The notes: generated from the letters alone by a model not told the origin. 64,000 nt of DNA from Liopterus haemorrhoidalis (GCA_963971575.1 OZ020618.1:4156501-4220500), one strand, 5' to 3'; positions 44,485 through 57,279 are shown, counted from the stretch's first letter. Made by a program: numbers and translations.

Positions 44485-46325
44485 ATTTTATATATTTTAA
44501 TATAAAATTTAATTTGGTAAACATATATAAATTGTTTTTATAGAATTAAACTTTATTTTAATTAAAGTCACTCTAACTTTACACAACCTATAAAAGTCAT
44601 ACAAACAAATAAGTTCACGACAGACTGTGTAGGCTGTACGCAGTACACTTAAGTAGGGTATGACGTCACGCGTGGTTTTCGCGCGCTACATACGTTTATG
44701 ATTTTTTTAAGCCTACAAATTAAAAAAAAAATGCAAAACAGTTTTTTATGTTTATATGCAACAAGAGGAATATAATAAAAAAAATAAATAAAAATCATGA
44801 CTATCCCCTATTATTTGACATAAGCAGGAGTTGGACTCACGTCCATACCCTTGCTTAGCAAACAAACAACATGTACACAGATTTTAATTTAATTTGTTTT
44901 TTTATTGCAAACTTTATAATTGTAATGTTTTTTCTTTGTTACGGGTAATTGACTTCTCATTCTGAATAACACTTTTTTTGGTGAGTAAAATTTCGTGAAA
45001 CTATTTGAACTGCGTCTCCGATGTCGCGATGTCTCAAGGGACCTATTAAAGAGATTGCCGTCTCTATGTGACACGGTATATTTCGTGAGAAATATCGCTA
45101 CAATTTTTTAAGTCGATTAGTATAATTCGTTTGGAATATTAAAAAATTTCTCTTCTTTTTCTATTTATCTTTCGAAATGTTTGAAATATGTGATTTATTA
45201 TTTTATCACATTTGTTAAATAGTTTTCATTTTAACAAAAATTACATCTCTTAAAGCACTCCATCTTGTTGTAGAGTGATGAATTATATTAAAAAGTTTAA
45301 GAAGCAGTAATCTATTTCGATAAACGTGTATAGTGTTGTGAGATTTTCGTCATAGTTTATTTCCGACAAAATCCTGTTCATGGCCCATTACACTTGCATA
45401 TTGCATATGGGATGTCTTAATAACATGCTCGGAATAAATCCTTAGAACGTATGTCAGCCATTTTAGGATATCCTGCATTACGTATAAAGGATATTACAAC
45501 ATTTTAGGAAAAGTTTGTCATGAGAAAGTTTTAAACAAGACAATTTTGAAAAATGTCTATAAAAGGAACGAGTATTGAGTTTTAGCATGTTCTTATATCA
45601 GGTGAGAACTCCGGAACATAGGAGAATAAAACTTAAATCTACATTTATTGCGATTGCTGTTCCGCATTGAATCGGTATCATTAGAAGCGGGTAAAAATTA
45701 TCTTTCGGTTGATACCACTACAGCGCTTGTAAGTTAATATGAGAAGCAGCAATATCAAAAAATTGATGTGAATTGTGACTTTTCACACATTTCAGGGTTT
45801 CGCAGGTATTTAGTAAGTGAATGATTATTTGGGATGCCAAAACCAATTTTATGTTAATTTTTTTTTTTTGTTAATTTTAATTCGAATGCCTAATACCATT
45901 ATGTAGGTATCTAAATATGTGCAGTATTTTTTTATATAGCAAGGTTCATTAAGATTTTGAAAATTGCGCTTATGGCTTCCATTGGTTGGTTTAGTCATAA
46001 GCTCCGCCCTTCTGTTTTTGAGTATTTATAGAAATATAAATAGCAGTATAGCAGTAATATATTTAGGCACTAATATGATACAGACATTATAACACATGAC
46101 ATAACATATATTTTAAATATTTTATTTTTTTACTTGTATCCATGGTATTATATATAAGTTACTTGGTTGTAAGTCCAAGAGTATTCAATTTCAACAATTT
46201 CCACTGGTTATAAAATTTACGTTTTTAAAAATTAAATGCAATATTTGCCCAAACATAACTAGAATTTTGAAAAAATAATTTAAACGAAATAAAAATGCAA
46301 AAAAAAAAACAGAAAAAATTAAATT
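44485..46325. other. Unassigned AT-rich DNA
   Basis: No recognised gene. Minus-strand GGACGTGAGTCCAACTCC at about 44827-44844 resembles a degenerate tRNA T arm. Confidence 0.35.
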
Positions 46326-46397
46326 GCCTCGAGGCCGGATTGAACTCGAGTTTGCAAATTAGAATGCCAGTATTCTAAGCATTACACCAACGAAGCG
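46326..46397 (-). repeat. tRNA-like SINE head, second copy type
   Basis: The minus strand has TTGGTGTAATGCTTAGAATA (A-box-like) and ACTCGAGTTCAATCCGG (B-box-like). It shares TGGTGTAATG and ATACTGGC with 7711-7793. Stems are imperfect, so a working tRNA is unlikely. Confidence 0.5.
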
Positions 46398-46577
46398 TTC
46401 TGTTTACTGTACTACATAATATCATTAAATATTTTACATGGTCAAGCAAAGAACACAAAATTTCGTTATTTTCTGAAAACATAATCTGATTAAAAATTCC
46501 TGTTGTACTATTTCCGTTCACACAAATGTACATTACTTAGAATTTTTTCAGATTTTTAGTTTAAACCATGTGGGCTA

Positions 46578-47130
<553 letters not shown>

Positions 47131-47787
47131 TATATTAATGTGTTGAACGCAGGTCGTCGTGACGCAGTAGCCTGTAGGAAGGCGGACATAACCACTCATT
47201 CACCCAGCAGTACTCACAATTGGTGGTAAACTTCTATCGTCGCTTTATTTATTAAATGAAACTGTAGGCGGTGCGTCGATGGCAGCCTCTCTCACGAAGG
47301 TCATCATCGATCAGCACTCAACAAAGAACACTAACCCATTATCAGCCATCAAAAGAAATAACGGACCTTAAATTCACACCATTGATTCTACAATTCAAAA
47401 CGGAAAAGCAGTTTAAATCCATAAATTCAATAGAGGGACCCCGATCCTGGACATCTAAACGATTGAAGAGATTGCAACAATGTTGGACTAAAAGTCTTTT
47501 AGCCACACACAATAACACTGTACATCTCATGCATAAATACATTTCTGTCGCCTTTTAGATGTTGAGGAAATTCACTGGGCTCGGAACAAATCAGAAATTC
47601 ATTTATGAGTTTCATCCGGGTCGAACATAATCCAATATGCGCGGGCACAGAAAGGCAATTTGAGTTGTTTTAGCACAAGATCGAAGCAAGCTGTCTTCGA
47701 TTCCCCAGTGCAATACGGTGGTGAGTGCTGAACAACGCATCTCTCCGGCAATCAAAGGAGAAGTTCTTTGCAACACCCCGTTTAATA
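47131..47787. other. Unassigned
   Basis: No recognised gene; composition closer to average than its neighbours. Confidence 0.35.
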
Positions 47788-47877
47788 TATAAGTCCACGC
47801 TTTAATTGAGTCTGAGCTTGTTTCTCAGCTTTCCTATTGATGAAATGCTCACAGGTATTGAAGCGAACTATGTCATA
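47788..47877. repeat. 90-bp direct repeat, left of mariner
   Basis: Begins AGTCCACGCTTTAATT near 47792 and ends AACTATGTCATA at the insertion point. Nearly identical to 49141-49230 on the other side of the mariner. Confidence 0.85.
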
Positions 47878-49138
47878 CCAGGTCTACAAATATGAAATGC
47901 GGATTTTTTTCAAACTTGCCGCGCAAACTGAGTGTATAGTTCAAAGTTCCAACACATATGGCCTTTTGTTAAGTTATCATTAAGTGTCACATGCGTATAG
48001 GTTATAATTTGAAAAGTGATCATATAGTTTTGTTTTACTGTGTTAAAAATGTCAAATTTTGTGCCAAATAAAGAGCATTCGCGGACAGTACTACTTTGTT
48101 TTCATTTGAAAAAAACTGCTGCTGAATCATACCGACTGCTTCGAGAAGCTTATGGTGAATATGCTCCATCGCAAGATACGTGTGAACGATGGTTTCGGCG
48201 TTTCAAAAGTGGTGACTTTGATCTTACAGACAAAGAACATGGAAAACCTCCAAAAAGATACAAAATTGGAAACATTGCTACAGGAAGACGATAGTCAATC
48301 ACAGAAACAACTAGCAGAGCAGTTAGGCGTTAGTTTCCAATCGCTTACGAGAGATGGGTAAGATCCAGAAAGTCGGCAGATGGGTTCCACATGCATTGAA
48401 TGAGAGGCAGATGGAAAAACACAAAAACACTTGTGAAATTTTGCTTGCACGATACAAAAGAAAGTCTTTTGCATCGTATCATTACTGGCGATGAAAAATG
48501 GATTTATTTTGAAAATCCCAAACGCAAAAATCATGGGTGAACCCAGGCTCACCATCCACATCAACTGCAAGACCGAATCGCTTTGGCAAAAAGACAATGC
48601 TCTGTACTTGGTGGGACCAAAAGGGTGTGGTTTATTATGAATTGTTAAAACCTGGTGAAACAGTTAATACCCAACGCTACCAACAACAACTGATCGAATT
48701 GAACCATTCGCTGCTCATAAAACGATCAGAATACGAAAGAAGACAGCACAAGGTAATCTTTCTTCACGAAAACTCTCCATCACATAAGGCAAAAGCAGTT
48801 TGCAACACATTGGAGGCACTCAAGTGGGAAGTGCTACCCCATGCCGCTTACTCACCAGACTTGGCCCTTTCAGATTACCACTTGTTCGCATCGATGGGTC
48901 GCACTTGCCGAGCAGCACTTTTGTTCATATGAAAATGTGAAAGAATGGCTAGATGAATGGTTTGCGGGGAAAGGGGAAGAGTTCTACTGGCGAGGTATTC
49001 ACAAATTGCCTGAAAGATGGGAAAAATGTATAACTTCTAATGGAGCATACTTTGAATAAATAATCTTTTACTGTTCTTTTGAGTTTAATGTGTTTTATTT
49101 AAACAAAAAAAAAAACGGATTCATACTTGTAGACTTGG
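47878..49138 (+). mobile_element. Mos1-like (mauritiana subfamily) mariner
   Basis: Inverted ends CCAGGTCTACAAATATGAAA and CCAAGTCTACAAGTATGAAT, flanked by TA at 47876-47877 and 49139-49140. 1261 bp, close to the canonical 1.29 kb. The insertion lies exactly between two 90-bp direct repeats. Confidence 0.9.
48049..49059 (+). pseudogene. Mos1-like mariner transposase, inactive
   Basis: Starts MSNFVPNKEHSRTVLLCFHL at 48049, ends SNGAYFE, covering almost the full 345-residue family length. Helix-turn-helix: CERWFRRFKSGDFD and QKQLAEQLGVSFQSL; linker WVPHALNERQ; first catalytic Asp in IITGDEKWIYF; second position is Glu (FLHENSPSHKA); third Asp in LSDYHLFASMG. About five frameshifts (near 48260, 48345, 48455, 48535 and 48900). 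Inactive by both frame and catalytic site, but the ends look intact. Confidence 0.9.
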
Positions 49139-49140
49139 TA

Positions 49141-49230
49141 ATAGTCCACGCTTTAATTTAGTCTGAGCTTGTTTCTCAGCTTTCATATTGATGAAATGTT
49201 CACAGGTATTGAAGTGAACTATGTCATATG
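49141..49230. repeat. 90-bp direct repeat, right of mariner
   Basis: Starts AGTCCACGCTTTAATT immediately after the target TA and ends AACTATGTCATA. About six differences from 47788-47877. Confidence 0.85.
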
Positions 49231-49239
49231 CGTGCATTT

Positions 49240-50660
49240 CAGTAAACGGTTCGTTTGTTACAAAGCACATTCGCTGACACATTGAAAATAGCGTGCAGCG
49301 AGAGAAAGCAAATATGCGAACAGAGAAGCACTACCGTACAGGCACATAAGACAAATCTCAGCAATTTCACGCATCTGCTTCTCAAAGGTCTAAGCTCAGC
49401 GGCAAACTGGATCACGCGATGTCTTACCGGAGTAGGAGAGCCGGAGTCGGGGGACCGTACTCCGGTTCTGATCTGTTTATGTATCGAATGCACGCGACTG
49501 GACTCCACCGGTCATGCGAGAAACAGAGAGTCGATCACTGCACACACGATACCGTGTCTAGAACAGAATCGCGCCTTCGCAATCCGCTAATCTACAACGT
49601 ACGACCCCTTGAGTTGTACAGACAAGAAAGGAGTTAATTTTAGATGATTTACACGGTGTCGTGCGGTCCAATCTAACTGCGTAAATGGTAAGGTTTGTTA
49701 TATCCGATGCACATTGTGCATGAGAAGTTAGATATCGCGCAGTGTCGCGAGCGCGAGATGTATTTAATGGTTTAATCATGTGTTTCATTGTGCCGCAGTC
49801 ACAGACAGACTCGTTCCTTGTCATCCGTCCTCGCCCGCTACAAGATTCTCTCTCTTTCTATCGCAGTCTCGCAGCTCATCTCTGTCTCGTCTTCAACGGT
49901 TGCTGTAAATGAAATACGTCTCATCCGGTCGTATATTCAGGGATTCAATACCACGTAATCGAGTTAGGAAACTTAGTTCTGGCAGGAGACGAGAAAGGAG
50001 TTCCATCAGTAAACTCAGAACCTCTTTTCATTAGATTCGTGTACGCGAGGCAAGTCCCTCGTCGCCTGTGCCAGGATATTGTACGGGAACCGGGCCGCAG
50101 CGGCATCGCTTCCGATAATGCAAACAAATGTTCACAAACACACACATTCATAGAGGGAGTGAGCCGGCATCACCGATCGCCAGAGACCATACAGTCGCAG
50201 TCGCGTACATACCGTACTCACCGGGGAGTGCGAAATTGGATAACAACCTTTTTATGTTTTAATAAAATGTTTATAACGAAACATTCAAAGGTAACAGAAG
50301 CCGCAGGCGCATTAACCCTGGATCAAACATCATATCAGTCCATCGAGCATCGCGCTTTGACCCGAGTTTTACGAACCATGACTTACAAAAACCATTTTTC
50401 ATTTTCAGCGATGCGCGCGCGCTGCAAGTAACGTTAAAGTGAAGTCTTTTTACGGTTAACCCTTCACCCTGTGCTGCCAATAGCTCAGCTGACAGCCACA
50501 TAATGGTGGTCCACGTCCGTTCCACGGGCTGCATTATCGTAGCCACAGCCGCATCTATATTAATACGGGGAAGACGGCTAACACAGCGTTCGCCCTCACT
50601 GCACTCCATAAAACCGAGATCCTGACCTCGAGCCGTATTTCTTACCGAGATGAGAAGCTA
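49240..50660. other. GC/CpG-rich, element-poor block
   Basis: Two rows counted by eye (49381-49440 and 49441-49500) are 53% and 58% G+C, far above the surroundings, and CpG dinucleotides are frequent. Open frames of 111 codons (49255-49590) and 130 codons (50039-50431) on the plus strand have no motif I recognise. No mobile-element landmark was found. It could be a promoter/first-exon region of a host gene, or old GC-rich repeat. Confidence 0.4.
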
Positions 50661-52164
50661 AGTATGAGAAATTTGACTGTTATGTGTTACAGTTTCGGCG
50701 TTATCGTTACGGGAACACACGACGATATTAGCAGTGCCAACAAGATGTTCTGTGAAATTATTAACTGAAGACAAAACACAGTTTGCTTTCACGTCGGCAA
50801 CAGCTTGCAGCAGATAAGAAAGAGCTTTTCGGTCATCTCATGCTAATCAGTTCTTTGTGGTTCGCTGTAGACTTATCAAGTTCCACTTGTACAGCAAACG
50901 AGCCAATTAAAAAATAACAAACTGCTCTTCTCCACAGCAGTAAATAATAAAAAAGAAAACTTCTCGGTTATCAACATAAATTAACAAACAATAAGGTGGT
51001 GGTGTCGAGTTTCAGGGTTGAAGTAGTGTGCTGAATTACTTCTCTCACTGCCAATTAAATACATCATCAAATTACTGTGAACAGCTAATGTATATTGGCT
51101 GCTGGCTGTTAGCCATTTCGTAGAAACCCAGCTGAATTGAATTAAACTTTAAGTGGCTCTGGAAAAATTATTTGTAACGAACGAAATAAAGTAACAGTTT
51201 CATTAGCGATGTGTTTCCTTGTTCTAGTTTCTAGAAGAGAGGGAGCTGTGTAAATCTGTCAAAGTGGGAAGTGCGAACAGGGAAGAGCTCGTGGCCGAAC
51301 CGCCAATTAAGCCGGCTGAGTCGACAGATCGTGTGCCGGATTCATTATAAGGGAATTAATCCAAAACCTAAGTAAATTTACAGCGCGTTTACTCTGGATA
51401 CATTACTCGTCTCAGTTAGATACATCTGTCGAAGGATCATCATTCTCCCATTGACGGTGTGTAAGCCGCCGAGTTAAACCAGATGTCCGCGGTCCTGATG
51501 ACCAGATTATATCCGGAGACTGGACGCACAACGGATGTTGCTAATTGTATTACCGAATCTTCGTCCGGTCCATCTTGGCGAGATAAATCCTCGCAGAGCA
51601 GTCGCATCTGTCCGTCACGATAATCTAATAAAACAATCCCTTCTACAATTAAAAAACACTGCACAGAATATCTATAACACGAACCGATGTCGTGTTCTCA
51701 GGCTACAATTTCCCTTTAACACGTGAGAGTGCAGTGAAATAGAATGAACGTTAAAGTGTCGCTAAAGTTGGTTAGGATATGTTGTCATTTGGTGGACTAT
51801 AGCTACCACCGTGGTACCGGCAGTTGTAACATCATGTTACTTGCAACCACCAGCGCGGAACACCATATTTTACGACTGCACGTTAACTACGGACTTAATA
51901 ATGTCACATACCACTTCAAATCACTGCAGCACCAACGTTCAACAGTATTCTTATTCATATATTACAGAAAAGTTCCGACCAACAATATTTGTCAGGTTTA
52001 TTCGCATCTATCGCGTAACGTTTTGGAAGAATTAAATAATACAAATAGACGAATGACTAACCAACTAATTTTTCGACACTTTGGACAAATATTGAGATCA
52101 GTTAACTAAAAATTTTGGTCCACAGCATCTGTGCTATTAATATAGCTACGATGAGTCTCACAAC
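50661..52164. other. Unassigned; GC-richer patch 51240-51740
   Basis: No recognised gene. Overlapping frames on both strands at 51440-51726 lack known motifs. Confidence 0.35.
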
Positions 52165-53327
52165 TCACCTAATCTTGGGAAGACGAAAAAGTCACAAGGA
52201 CTCAAGACATGCGAGTAAGGCGGCTGAGAAGCCACAGGAATGTTTTTACTGGCCAAAAACGTTTAGAAAGGTTTTTTTGAACCATTTTTGCGCAGATTTT
52301 TCTCATCCCCAATTCATTGGTCAAAATTTGATGAACGGTACTGTGAGACAAATTCAACTCTTCCCCTATCATTCTGACTGTCAACCGACGATCTGAACGC
52401 ACAAGATTCGCTCGGATTCCGTCGACATTTTCATCGGTTCTTGAAGATGAAGGCCTTCCGCTGCAGGATTCATCTTCAGTCAACTCTGAAAATGCCTTAA
52501 ACCACCAAAAAACCTGTGTCCTTGGCAAAACACTGTCTCCGTAGGCCTGCTGAAGTTTTACAAAAGTTTCTGTTGCGCTGTTCCCAAGTCTGAAGCAAAA
52601 CTTGATAGCACACAGAATGCACACAGCACATAGAATGTTTATACTGGCCAAAGAAAGGTATTTTGGAACTATTTTTGCGCAGATTGTTCTCATTCCCAAT
52701 TAATTGGTCAAAATCTGATAAACGGTAGTGTGAGTCTAATTCTGTCAACTGACGATCTGAACGCACAAGATCCCGGATTCTGTCGACATTTTCATCGGTT
52801 CTTGAAGATGAAGGCCTTCCGCTACGTGATTCATCTTCAATCAACTCTCTTCCTTCTGAAAATGCCTTAAACCAAACAAATGCCTTAAAACACTTGAGCC
52901 AAGGGCTCAAGTCAGGCGAATAAGGAAGCTGACGAGCCACAAAAATGTTTTTACTGGCCAAAAACTTGTTTATTGAAATTGTTTGTTCTCATCCCCAATT
53001 CATTGGTCAAAATCTGATGAACGGTAGTGTGAGTTAAATTCTACCAAAAAACCTGGGTCCTTGACAAAACACTGTCTCGGTAGGCCTGCTGAAGTTTTGC
53101 AAAAGTTTGCAAAACCTGATGGCACACCGTTACTCGAAAGGAATGTCACTCATTTTTAGAACACACTAGAAAAAAATGTATCACGAAAAAAATCGCTACG
53201 GACAACAAAATTACTCAAACTCGTACTGACGGCGAATCACATGTTCACCTGTCGCGTGTCCCGCGTCCTAAATGTTGCCAGAACAAACGCTATGTTGCCA
53301 GTCCGGTTACTTAATTTACACACCTCG
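52165..53327 (-). pseudogene. Scrambled mariner mosaic, CGAGGTGTG family
   Basis: Right terminus ACTTAATTTACACACCTCG followed by TA, as in copy 1. Reading the minus strand: a start segment, then LTHTTVHQILTNELGMRT, SKNIFVARQLPYSPDLSPWL, then again VWFKAFSEGRELIEDESRSG, then a third start VCYQVLLQTWEQRNRNFCKT, AFSELTEDESCSGRPSSSRT, and again LSHSTVHQILTNELGMRKIC. Helix-turn-helix segments thus occur two to three times and out of order. The deletion junction seen in copy 1 is present. No catalytic Asp pair is complete. Confidence 0.75.
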
Positions 53328-54049
53328 TAGAATGATTTTAATATATTTTAATTTCGCACCCGGCACGTTGTTGAAAATAGTTATTCAATATACTTCGGTA
53401 ATGTACAAATGAGATATGAAGATTAGTTTGACAAAAGCTCACTGGCGCTAGTATTGCTGACGTCACTTTGGATACTATTGCGTTCACTCTATCCTAAATT
53501 AACCAACTCTTCAAAATATTGCTTATCTATAGGAGAAAATTTTTGTAATAGTAAGAAAATAGTGTTGGGTTAGCAATAAGGATATGGCGAGTGGATTTTT
53601 TCTGTGTTGCATCGTGTTAAGATAAAGTTTGTCGTAAAACAATTTCCTAGTGGCGCTCCATCTGTCTGTAGTCCATTAATTAACACATCCCTGCTGGAAG
53701 GAACGCGGCTTTATTGTCGTGCGTAGCACCACTAACCATAAAGCAGGGTCGATTAACGAGCCGAGTCATGGCGTGCCAGCGTCGAGACGCCCGCCGCTTG
53801 TCGCCGTCTACCGACATTACACACATCCACTCAATATGAAATGAACAGTGACCGACTGACTTTTGTCCCCTCACAATCGGGAAATGATTCGAATAAAATT
53901 GCTTTAGGAAAAGCAAATTTTCAGGTATATACAAGCAACCGAACAAACCCGTCATTCATAACCATTTCAAATGTAAAACATGATTTATACCGTTTCCTGC
54001 TTTCATAATTATTTTACAGACAAAGGTTTTTAAATTAAATCCTCTACAC
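53328..54049. other. Unassigned; CpG-richer 53640-53900
   Basis: A 91-codon minus-strand frame (53680-53955) has no recognisable motif. Confidence 0.35.
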
Positions 54050-54166
54050 CAGAGGTTTTTAACCTGTGGTCCGCGGAATACTAGTAATCTGATATCCTAA
54101 TTTTTGATGATGATCCGTAATGAGTAAAAAAGTGGTCCATAGTTTAAAAATGATTATAAACTACTG
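54050..54166. mobile_element. 117-bp hAT MITE
   Basis: Ends CAGAGGTTTTTAACC and, inverted, CAGTAGTTTATAATC; flanking octamers CTCTACAC (54042-54049) and CTCTACAT (54167-54174) differ at one base. Contains GGTCCGCGG near the left end, as does the MITE at 17527. Confidence 0.7.
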
Positions 54167-54494
54167 CTCTACATGACTAATAATCAAGCATCAAAACAAA
54201 GTGGTCCAGTGACGAGAAATTAGTGTATGTGTAAAAATTTATACTGTTTATTAATACCTTAATAATGGACTATTACGAATTTGCTAAGGGCGCGAAAATC
54301 CTAGCCTCTGATTACCTGTAACAAAAGACAAACATTAGAATAAAAGTGTTAATCGTTTCATCAATTTGTCGACGTAATATAATACGTTATTATCTTTTTA
54401 AACAATAATGTATCTGTTAGAAAATATTTTGTGTAAGCACTTGATGGTGGTCACAGCTGATTTTGTATTTTTTTTTTTAAGTGATAGACTAAAT

Positions 54495-54724
54495 CAGCGT
54501 TTCCCAACCTTTTTTCATGACGGACCGGCAAGCGACCTAAAAATTCGCGGACTGGTAAGTTTAGAAATTAATGTGTATCGCAAAAGTTTTATATTTTTAT
54601 TGCACTGATTACAAACACAAAAAAAACAACAAATAAAAAAATCACATATAATTAGTGAAAAAATATTAGCGAATAACTGTATAGTAAAAAAAAAATCTCG
54701 CGGACCGGCGGTTGGGAAACACTG
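54495..54724. mobile_element. 230-bp hAT MITE
   Basis: Ends CAGCGTTTCCCAACC and, inverted, CAGTGTTTCCCAACC, with GACTAAAT (54487-54494) and GACTAAAA (54725-54732) as flanking octamers. GACCGGC blocks sit inside both ends. A/T-rich, non-coding interior. Confidence 0.8.
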
Positions 54725-54732
54725 GACTAAAA

Positions 54733-55029
54733 CGATAGAGTTCTATTTTAAAAAATCAGCTGTGGCCACCACAGGACCGAACACCATCATAAAGTACTTG
54801 CATAAAATACATTCTAGCAGCAGAGTAGAAATAACTTGGCCTAATATTTTCTAACAGAGATATTATTTATCATGACCATGGAAACGTTACATGTAAGTAT
54901 GTAAAAAAAAATCGAAATTTTTCATTTTATTAAAAAACGTCTCAAATAAAAGTTATTAGTTATTGCAATATTTTTCTGTTGCTAAATATTCGCAAAAATC
55001 TTAAAATTGACACGAGTAATCTCCTATTT
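54733..55029. other. Unassigned
   Basis: Nothing recognised. Confidence 0.4.
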
Positions 55030-55281
55030 CTAGTCAACCGATTTTTACCAAGATAGTTGATCAACTCGTGCCATTAATGTCAAAAGCTTAAATATGCAGT
55101 TTCATAAAAATCCTTTTAGCCGAATTTGCTCTGCACGTGTACACAGACAGACAAACGGACGGACGGACAGACGGACATCATGCTAAAAATAGTCAAAACG
55201 TTATGTAGGGTCCGCAATTCGTGGAGATCCATCGGAATCTTGAAATGTCAAAATCGGTATGATCACAATACCTCCCTTATA
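55030..55281 (+). repeat. (CAGA)n-bearing dispersed repeat, interrupted copy
   Basis: Matches 35290-35570 in opposite orientation with a shorter CAGA/CGGA tract (55142-55178). It is cut after CCTCCCTTATA by the DD41D derivative and resumes at 55849 with TATGTTGGTGGTCGGTAAAA. Confidence 0.8.
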
Positions 55282-55846
55282 ACGGGTGTTTTTTTTAGAG
55301 GTATAGAACTTTAAATTGCAATAAAACAACGATGGATTATTCGATTGACATGAATTTTTTTTTATTCGAAAGATAATCTTGTGGCATTACATTAAATCAT
55401 ACCAACATAACGGCGCAACATGTCACACAGCTCGTGCCACAATCGATTTATTGAAAGACACGTTTGGTGACCGCCTAATTTCACGTTTTGGACCTGTGAA
55501 TTGGCCTCCAAGATCTTGTGATTTAACACCGCTGGACTACTTTCTGTGGGGCTATGTAAAGTCATTGGTCTATGCGGATAAGCCACAAACGCTTGACCAT
55601 TTGGAAGACAACATTCGCCGTGTTATTGCCGATATACGGCCACAAATGTTGGAAAAAGTCATCGAAAATTGGACGTCCAGATTGGACTACATCCGAGCCA
55701 GCCGTGGCGGTCATATGCCAGAAATCATATTTAAAATGTAATGCCACAAGATTATCTTTCGAATAAAAAAAAATTCATGTCAATCGAATAATCCATCGTT
55801 GTTTTATTGCAATTTAAAGTTCTATACCTCTAAAAAAAACACCCAT
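55282..55846 (+). mobile_element. DD41D-type Tc1/mariner deletion derivative, copy 2
   Basis: 565 bp, the same ends and deletion as 5697-6261. TA at 55280-55281 and 55847-55848. Its insertion site is seen unoccupied in the related repeat at 35290-35570, which fixes the borders and the TA duplication directly. Confidence 0.9.
55382..55741 (+). pseudogene. DD41D transposase C-terminal half, copy 2
   Basis: Same frame as 5802-6161: IKSYQHNGATCHTARATIDL where copy 1 has QD in place of HN, so the second catalytic Asp (QQDG) is Asn here. The third Asp in PLDYFLWG is kept. Starts within the terminal repeat with no ATG. Confidence 0.75.
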
Positions 55847-55875
55847 TATATGTTGGTGGTCGGTAAAAAATATTA

Positions 55876-57084
55876 TTTTTTTAATAACCCATTTATTTGA
55901 TGTTCAATTGTTTTTTCAATTTAATATACTTATTTGTAAAGTAAATATTTATATCTTTAGCCTCCTTCGTATCTCTTATATTCAGAGCTGGAAATGGATT
56001 TGGTTTTGGATTTAGAAGGATTTTGTAGCAAAATATAAATAAATATATAAATTATTTCCTTTGTGCGAATATATTACCTCTAAAGTAAAGAACGCCTAAT
56101 CCAAATAAAAAAAATAAATAAAAATAAATAAATAAAATAAAATAATAATAATAATAATACATTAACGTGTTCATGGCAACAAATTCCCTAAAATATAAAT
56201 GCAAAGAACTCCTAACTATCGTAAGAAATTGTGATTTGCACCATTTTATTTACAAATTCTTTCCGCAGGGTGCAGCCTCTTTTTTAGGCGTAAAAAAATA
56301 AACTAAACAACCTAAAAACAATCAGGCGTGTTGGGAAATGATTTACCGACAACGGGCACGTCAGCTTGTAATTAATAATTTGAAATATATAATTTTTTGG
56401 TGAGCTGTTTATATTGTAATTTTTTTTAAACTTAATTTTAAGACGGTCCTCGTACATGGCTCCAAAACATGGTCCTTAATTAAACGTAAGAACATCTGAG
56501 GATAAAATTCGCCGTGTTAGTTATAAAATAGAGAAACTAAGCAATAATTCATCCCGTATTTGAAGCAATACAATGTATGGAACTCATATTGGAGCATATT
56601 GAAATTTAGTATGACACATCAATATGCCTGGCATTTGTCAGAATTTAGCCACGTGTATGATCCTATGATCGAGTAAATATCAACTAACGCAATTTATCTA
56701 TGTGGTAAAGCGAGATATTCTGCTTTTGTAAACGCTCCGATGCTCAGCATTCATCTTATAACAATCAGCTCTTATTTCCAACAATACATTAAATCACTAA
56801 ATCCATTTAATAAGTGATATATTGTGCACGCTGATAAATTACCTCTTAACACGATAGTTAAGAATGAAATTTCGCCGTAACGAAACATTCAGAAAAAATA
56901 TAATACCCAGAGATGAGTTAGGAAATTTTAATTATATACAGGATGTAAAAAGCTTTAGTACGTCCCATACTTATGTAGGGTTCCAAAACATGGCCTTTAA
57001 CCTTTATTTTATGCATTTTTTCAGTTACAACAATATTTGGGGAGTTACGGGTTACCCTTATTATTGACTTAACACCAAAAATGT
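55876..57084. other. Unassigned, with short RTE-like echoes
   Basis: GGCTCCAAAACATGG near 56459 and GGTTCCAAAACATGG near 56981 resemble the GSETW codons of the RTE-like tail at 59000; both are too short to annotate separately. The remainder is AT-rich with nothing recognised. Confidence 0.35.
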
Positions 57085-57135
57085 GTATAACAAATATTGT
57101 TTATAACGCCTCTATCTTTTACAGTTTTTGAGATG
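57085..57135. repeat. Palindromic repeat family, left fragment
   Basis: CTCTATCTTTTACAGTTTTTGAGATGG is the family's unit block. Together with 58245-58440 it brackets the DD41D transposon, indicating insertion into a repeat unit. Confidence 0.55.
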
Positions 57136-57279
57136 GATACAGTTTTTGACAGCAATATAAATCGTGTTCATTTTCATTTGCAACATAGAAAAAAACCATA
57201 TTTACTAGCAAAATCAAAATATTTTACTGAAAATACAAATAAAAAAAATAATAATAATAAATAAATAACAAATAAAATC

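Noticed and set aside
49558..49824. 88-codon minus-strand frame in the CpG-rich block
   Set aside because: Overlaps other open frames on the opposite strand. High G+C reduces stops in all frames, so length alone is not evidence.
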